This document shows positions 61,339 to 64,000 of a stretch of DNA of 64,000 nucleotides, one piece after another. The DNA is from Prunus persica (taxonomy: Eukaryota; Streptophyta; Magnoliopsida; Rosales; Rosaceae), in assembly GCF_000346465.2 (NCBI RefSeq), contig NC_034014.1, positions 29,521,777 through 29,585,776 of the forward strand. Direction: 5' to 3'. Made by a program: the position numbers and the translations under genes. The notes beneath the pieces are model-generated. The model was given only the letters and a program-made list of their open reading frames with translations, had not been told where the DNA came from and made no database searches. The number at the start of each line of letters is the position of its first letter. Within the stretch, counting starts at the first letter, position 1.

Positions 61339-61596
61339 AGGCCCGAGCGATCCAGCAAACTGCACCCTCCACTTGGCAACATCTCCACCGTCTAAAGCGC
61401 CCAAAAGATTCTAGACCAATACCATATATCTTCTCAGACAGGAGCTGATTTGGCCTTCTTCCAAAGTTACACGTTTTCTATCTAGCGTTCCTCTTAAATT
61501 TGCACCCTCTTCACCAGCATATTATAACTAAGAAGGATCGAGAAAGCTACAGCCCATTCTAAACCAGCAAACAAAGAAAAAGAGAGAAAAACCCTT

Positions 61597-61630
61597 AGAA
61601 GAAGAAGAAGAAGAAGAAGAAGAAGAAGAA
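61597..61630. repeat. GAA trinucleotide microsatellite in the Aux/IAA 5'UTR
   Basis: AGA/GAA repeat of 34 bases ending 16 bases before the ATG at 61646, so almost certainly in the leader. Confidence 0.9.
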
Positions 61631-61645
61631 GGAAAGAGCAGCACG

Positions 61646-62625
61646 ATGAGTACCGTGACTCATGAAGGGCAGCATCAGAAATATAGCTTGATAAATTTTG
61701 AAGAGACTGAACTGCGCCTGGGGTTGCCTGGTGGAATAGCTAATCCTGGAAAGGATGGAGAAGCTGCCAAGAACAATGGGAAGAGAGGTTTCTCAGAAAC
61801 TGTTGATTTAAAGCTCAATATCTCATCTCAAGATGAGACAGCTGATGAGGATGATCAAGATCAACAACTACTGGAGTTGAAGAAGGAAAAGAATGCTGCT
61901 GCACCTGCTCCCGGGGCAAATGACCCATCTAAACCCCCTGCTTCCAAGTAAGTGATATAATTTTTCTTCTTCTTCTTAGATTTCATTTTAAGCACAAAGT
62001 TATGAAGCAATTACAACTCAGAAAAGTAGAGTCTAACCCAACACAACTAGGGTTTTAGTTTGGGGAAGGAGGATTTCAACAGACGACTTGGAGTGCAGAA
62101 TAATTCTTCTTAACCACTTAATCCACAAGACTTTCGCGGTTTTTAGTTTAGAAAAATAATTGATGTAGAAGAGTATGGACTGCGTAGGTTGTATTATTAT
62201 GTATTACGTATTGAATTGGGTGTTTTGGAATGCTTCGGTTGGTTGTCGGATGACCAAGGAAACGAACAAAACATATGGAATCTTATTTGCTTTTTTTTCT
62301 CAACCACAACCACCAAACAAGAATTAAGGACAGCTCATCAAAAAGTAGAACAAGGTTCTGACTCATACGTAACGTTACACTAATATTACAGGGCTCAAGT
62401 TGTGGGTTGGCCACCCGTCCGATCTTTCCGAAAGAACATCGCGACCGTCCAAAAGAAGAGCTCGGACGAGGGTGAAAAGAGCAACAGCAATATCAGTGCA
62501 GCATTTGTAAAAGTAAGCATGGATGGGGCGCCCTATCTGCGTAAAGTTGACTTGAAGTTGTACAAGAGCTACCAGGAGCTGTCTACTGCCTTGGGGAAAA
62601 TGTTCAGCTCCTTCACCATCGGTAA

Positions 62626-62663
<38 letters not shown>

Positions 62664-63140
62664 TTTGTTTAATTGTTAATTACTTTTGATAATATTTTGT
62701 TTAATTTTGGAATATTGAAGGTAACTGCGGGTCAGATGGAATGAAGGATTTCATGAACGAGAGCAAACTGATAGACCTTCTGAATGGTTCTGATTATGTG
62801 CCTACTTATGAGGACAAGGATGGAGATTGGATGCTTGTGGGGGATGTGCCATGGGGGTAATTAACTTTTTAATCAAATTCAATAATATTTACTAAGCTGC
62901 AGTGCATATCACTCATTTTGCTTTTCATGTCACAGAATGTTTGTTGATTCATGCAAACGCTTGCGGATAATGAAAGGATCTGAGGCCATTGGACTTGGTT
63001 TGTACCTTCATAATTAACTACATCTATTACGGCGTACAAAGCATGTCGTAATTAATTAACCCAACACATGAAATTTATTAATTGTTTAACTATAATTTGC
63101 AGCACCCAGGGCCGTGGAGAAGTGCAAGAACAGATGTTGA
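61646..63140 (+). CDS. Aux/IAA transcriptional repressor, long class (IAA7/14/16/17-like)
   Basis: Auxin co-receptor and repressor of 255 aa in five exons: 61646-61947, 62392-62621, 62721-62856, 62936-62997 and 63103-63140. Domain I is TELRLGLPG (21-29) with the LxLxL EAR motif; a [13 protein letters not shown] block, typical of the IAA7/14/16/17 clade, follows in exon 1; domain II is the degron [15 protein letters not shown] (102-116); domain III starts [18 protein letters not shown]; domain IV contains [16 protein letters not shown] and [19 protein letters not shown]. It ends CKNRC instead of the usual CKNRS. Gain-of-function degron mutations in this clade alter root and lateral root growth in Arabidopsis. 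Intron 2 carries a TTA microsatellite (62630-62661). The short terminal exon was placed from the conserved [11 protein letters not shown] tail. Confidence 0.96.
62630..62661. repeat. TTA trinucleotide microsatellite in an Aux/IAA intron
   Basis: ATT/TTA repeat of about 32 bases just inside intron 2 of the long Aux/IAA gene. Confidence 0.93.
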
Positions 63141-64000
63141 AGTTGGTTCGCTGGCATGGGCACAATCAAATGAAAGCAGACCGGCTCTAGAGGGGATGGA
63201 TGTGCCTGTCACTCTGTACCATGTTTTTATTTTATCTTTTTCTTCTTCCTTTTTTTTTGGGTCCTTTGATGTTTTAAAATTGTAAGGAAGAATATATTCG
63301 GAGATTTGTTAGGGACAAGAAGTAAAAATATATTATAGAAGATGTTCATAGTGGCTCATGTGCAACTTTATTTATTATAGAAGATGTTTAATAATAATAT
63401 TGCTAGTAATGTTTACTTGTCAACAGTATTCTTATTCTCCCTAATTTTTAATGCCTCGTACAATCTTGTGATGATGATGGGATTCTCTGCATTTTGTGGG
63501 TTTTCCTATTCATTTTTTAAATACAAATATATGCAAGTTTTCAGATCATCTGACATATAATTTTAAATTATAATTCATTTTACATGGTTAATTGACCACA
63601 AATATTATCTTAAGGACAACATTAGTGGATTTGACACATAAAACGTTATCTTCTACAGTTGTATTCATATATATAACTTTTTTTTTTAATTGGTTGAGAA
63701 CTTGAGTAGATAATAAATAAGATCCATGAATCTTGTGATAAGGTGGAGCAGGATTCCATGTGGGTATTGTTGGTGGAATTTATTATTTTGATTCATTAAT
63801 TATGTGTATGCCATAATTTAGTTAGACAGCAATTCGTACCAAACGAAAGCTGTCGAGTCAGATACGCGATTTTGTTACGGGGGGAGGAATGAGAAAATAT
63901 ATGTAACTATACATGCATATATAGTTATGATGTTGCCGTGTTAATGAGGTCTAATAAAGTCATTAAAAAGAGGTATTATTTACAAATTAGTGGTTTCAAG
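63141..64000. other. 3'UTR and downstream intergenic DNA
   Basis: The first few hundred bases should be the Aux/IAA 3'UTR. The rest to the window end is AT-rich with no gene seen. Confidence 0.5.

Larger units (their letters stand above)
55001..61645. other. 6.6-kb divergent intergenic region between two Aux/IAA genes
   Basis: Contains promoters of both Aux/IAA genes and much repetitive sequence: a 52-bp tandem repeat, a CT microsatellite (57257-57302), a foldback element (58292-58673), a GGGAGGA repeat (60905-60936) and scattered SINE-like boxes (near 55950-55980 and 59900-59945). I see no protein-coding gene; open frames such as 55545-55856, 57112-57399 and 59330-59614 lack family signatures. 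Confidence 0.6.

Overview
The window is nuclear DNA from a dicot plant. Genes are split by AT-rich GT-AG introns, intergenic DNA is AT-rich with many microsatellites and small inverted-repeat elements, and every recognisable product belongs to a plant family. Gene structures and compact intron sizes would suit a small-genome eudicot (a woody rosid such as a Rosaceae species is my guess, not proven). I see no bacterial, viral or organellar genome segment, no intact autonomous transposon, no rRNA, no tRNA and no CRISPR array.

Layout. 1-9.4 kb: a calmodulin-like gene (CML8/11 type, minus), an intronless HEAT INTOLERANT 4-like gene (minus) and a divergent four-exon EF-hand gene (plus). 10.0-13.2 kb: GDP-mannose 3,5-epimerase of the ascorbate pathway (minus), with a 5'UTR intron ending one base before the ATG. 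13.2-23.5 kb: gene-poor and repeat-rich, holding a broken glycine-rich RNA-binding protein copy, a tandem-repeat block, a field of about twenty GGCCCA motifs, several MITE families (one nested insertion with clear target-site duplications) and one possible unclassified spliced transcript. 23.6-31.9 kb: a group C bZIP factor (plus), an E-class PPR protein (minus) and, divergent from it, thylakoid TatA/Tha4 (plus). 34.7-39.6 kb: an UNE12-like bHLH factor (plus). 41.6-43.4 kb: a second PPR gene whose stop codon lies in a 78-bp duplicated piece of its own coding sequence. 44.3-52.0 kb: Mediator subunit MED14 (minus, eight exons). 53.4 kb: a frameshifted fragment of the splicing factor CDC5. 54.0-63.1 kb: two divergent Aux/IAA repressors, one short and one long, about 6.8 kb apart.

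How the genes relate. These are ordinary eukaryotic single genes, not operons. Likely functional links are the Aux/IAA pair (co-repressors of auxin response factors), MED14 as a general co-activator, the two calcium-sensor genes near the left end, and the PPR/TatA divergent pair, both probably organelle-targeted. Exon boundaries below were read by hand from GT-AG sites and reading-frame continuity; each multi-exon gene closes in frame, and GME (376 aa) and the CML (149 aa) reach about their family lengths. I found no convincing undescribed system. The most informative oddities are the 78-bp duplication ending a PPR gene, the nested MITE, the GGCCCA field and the two pseudogenes.
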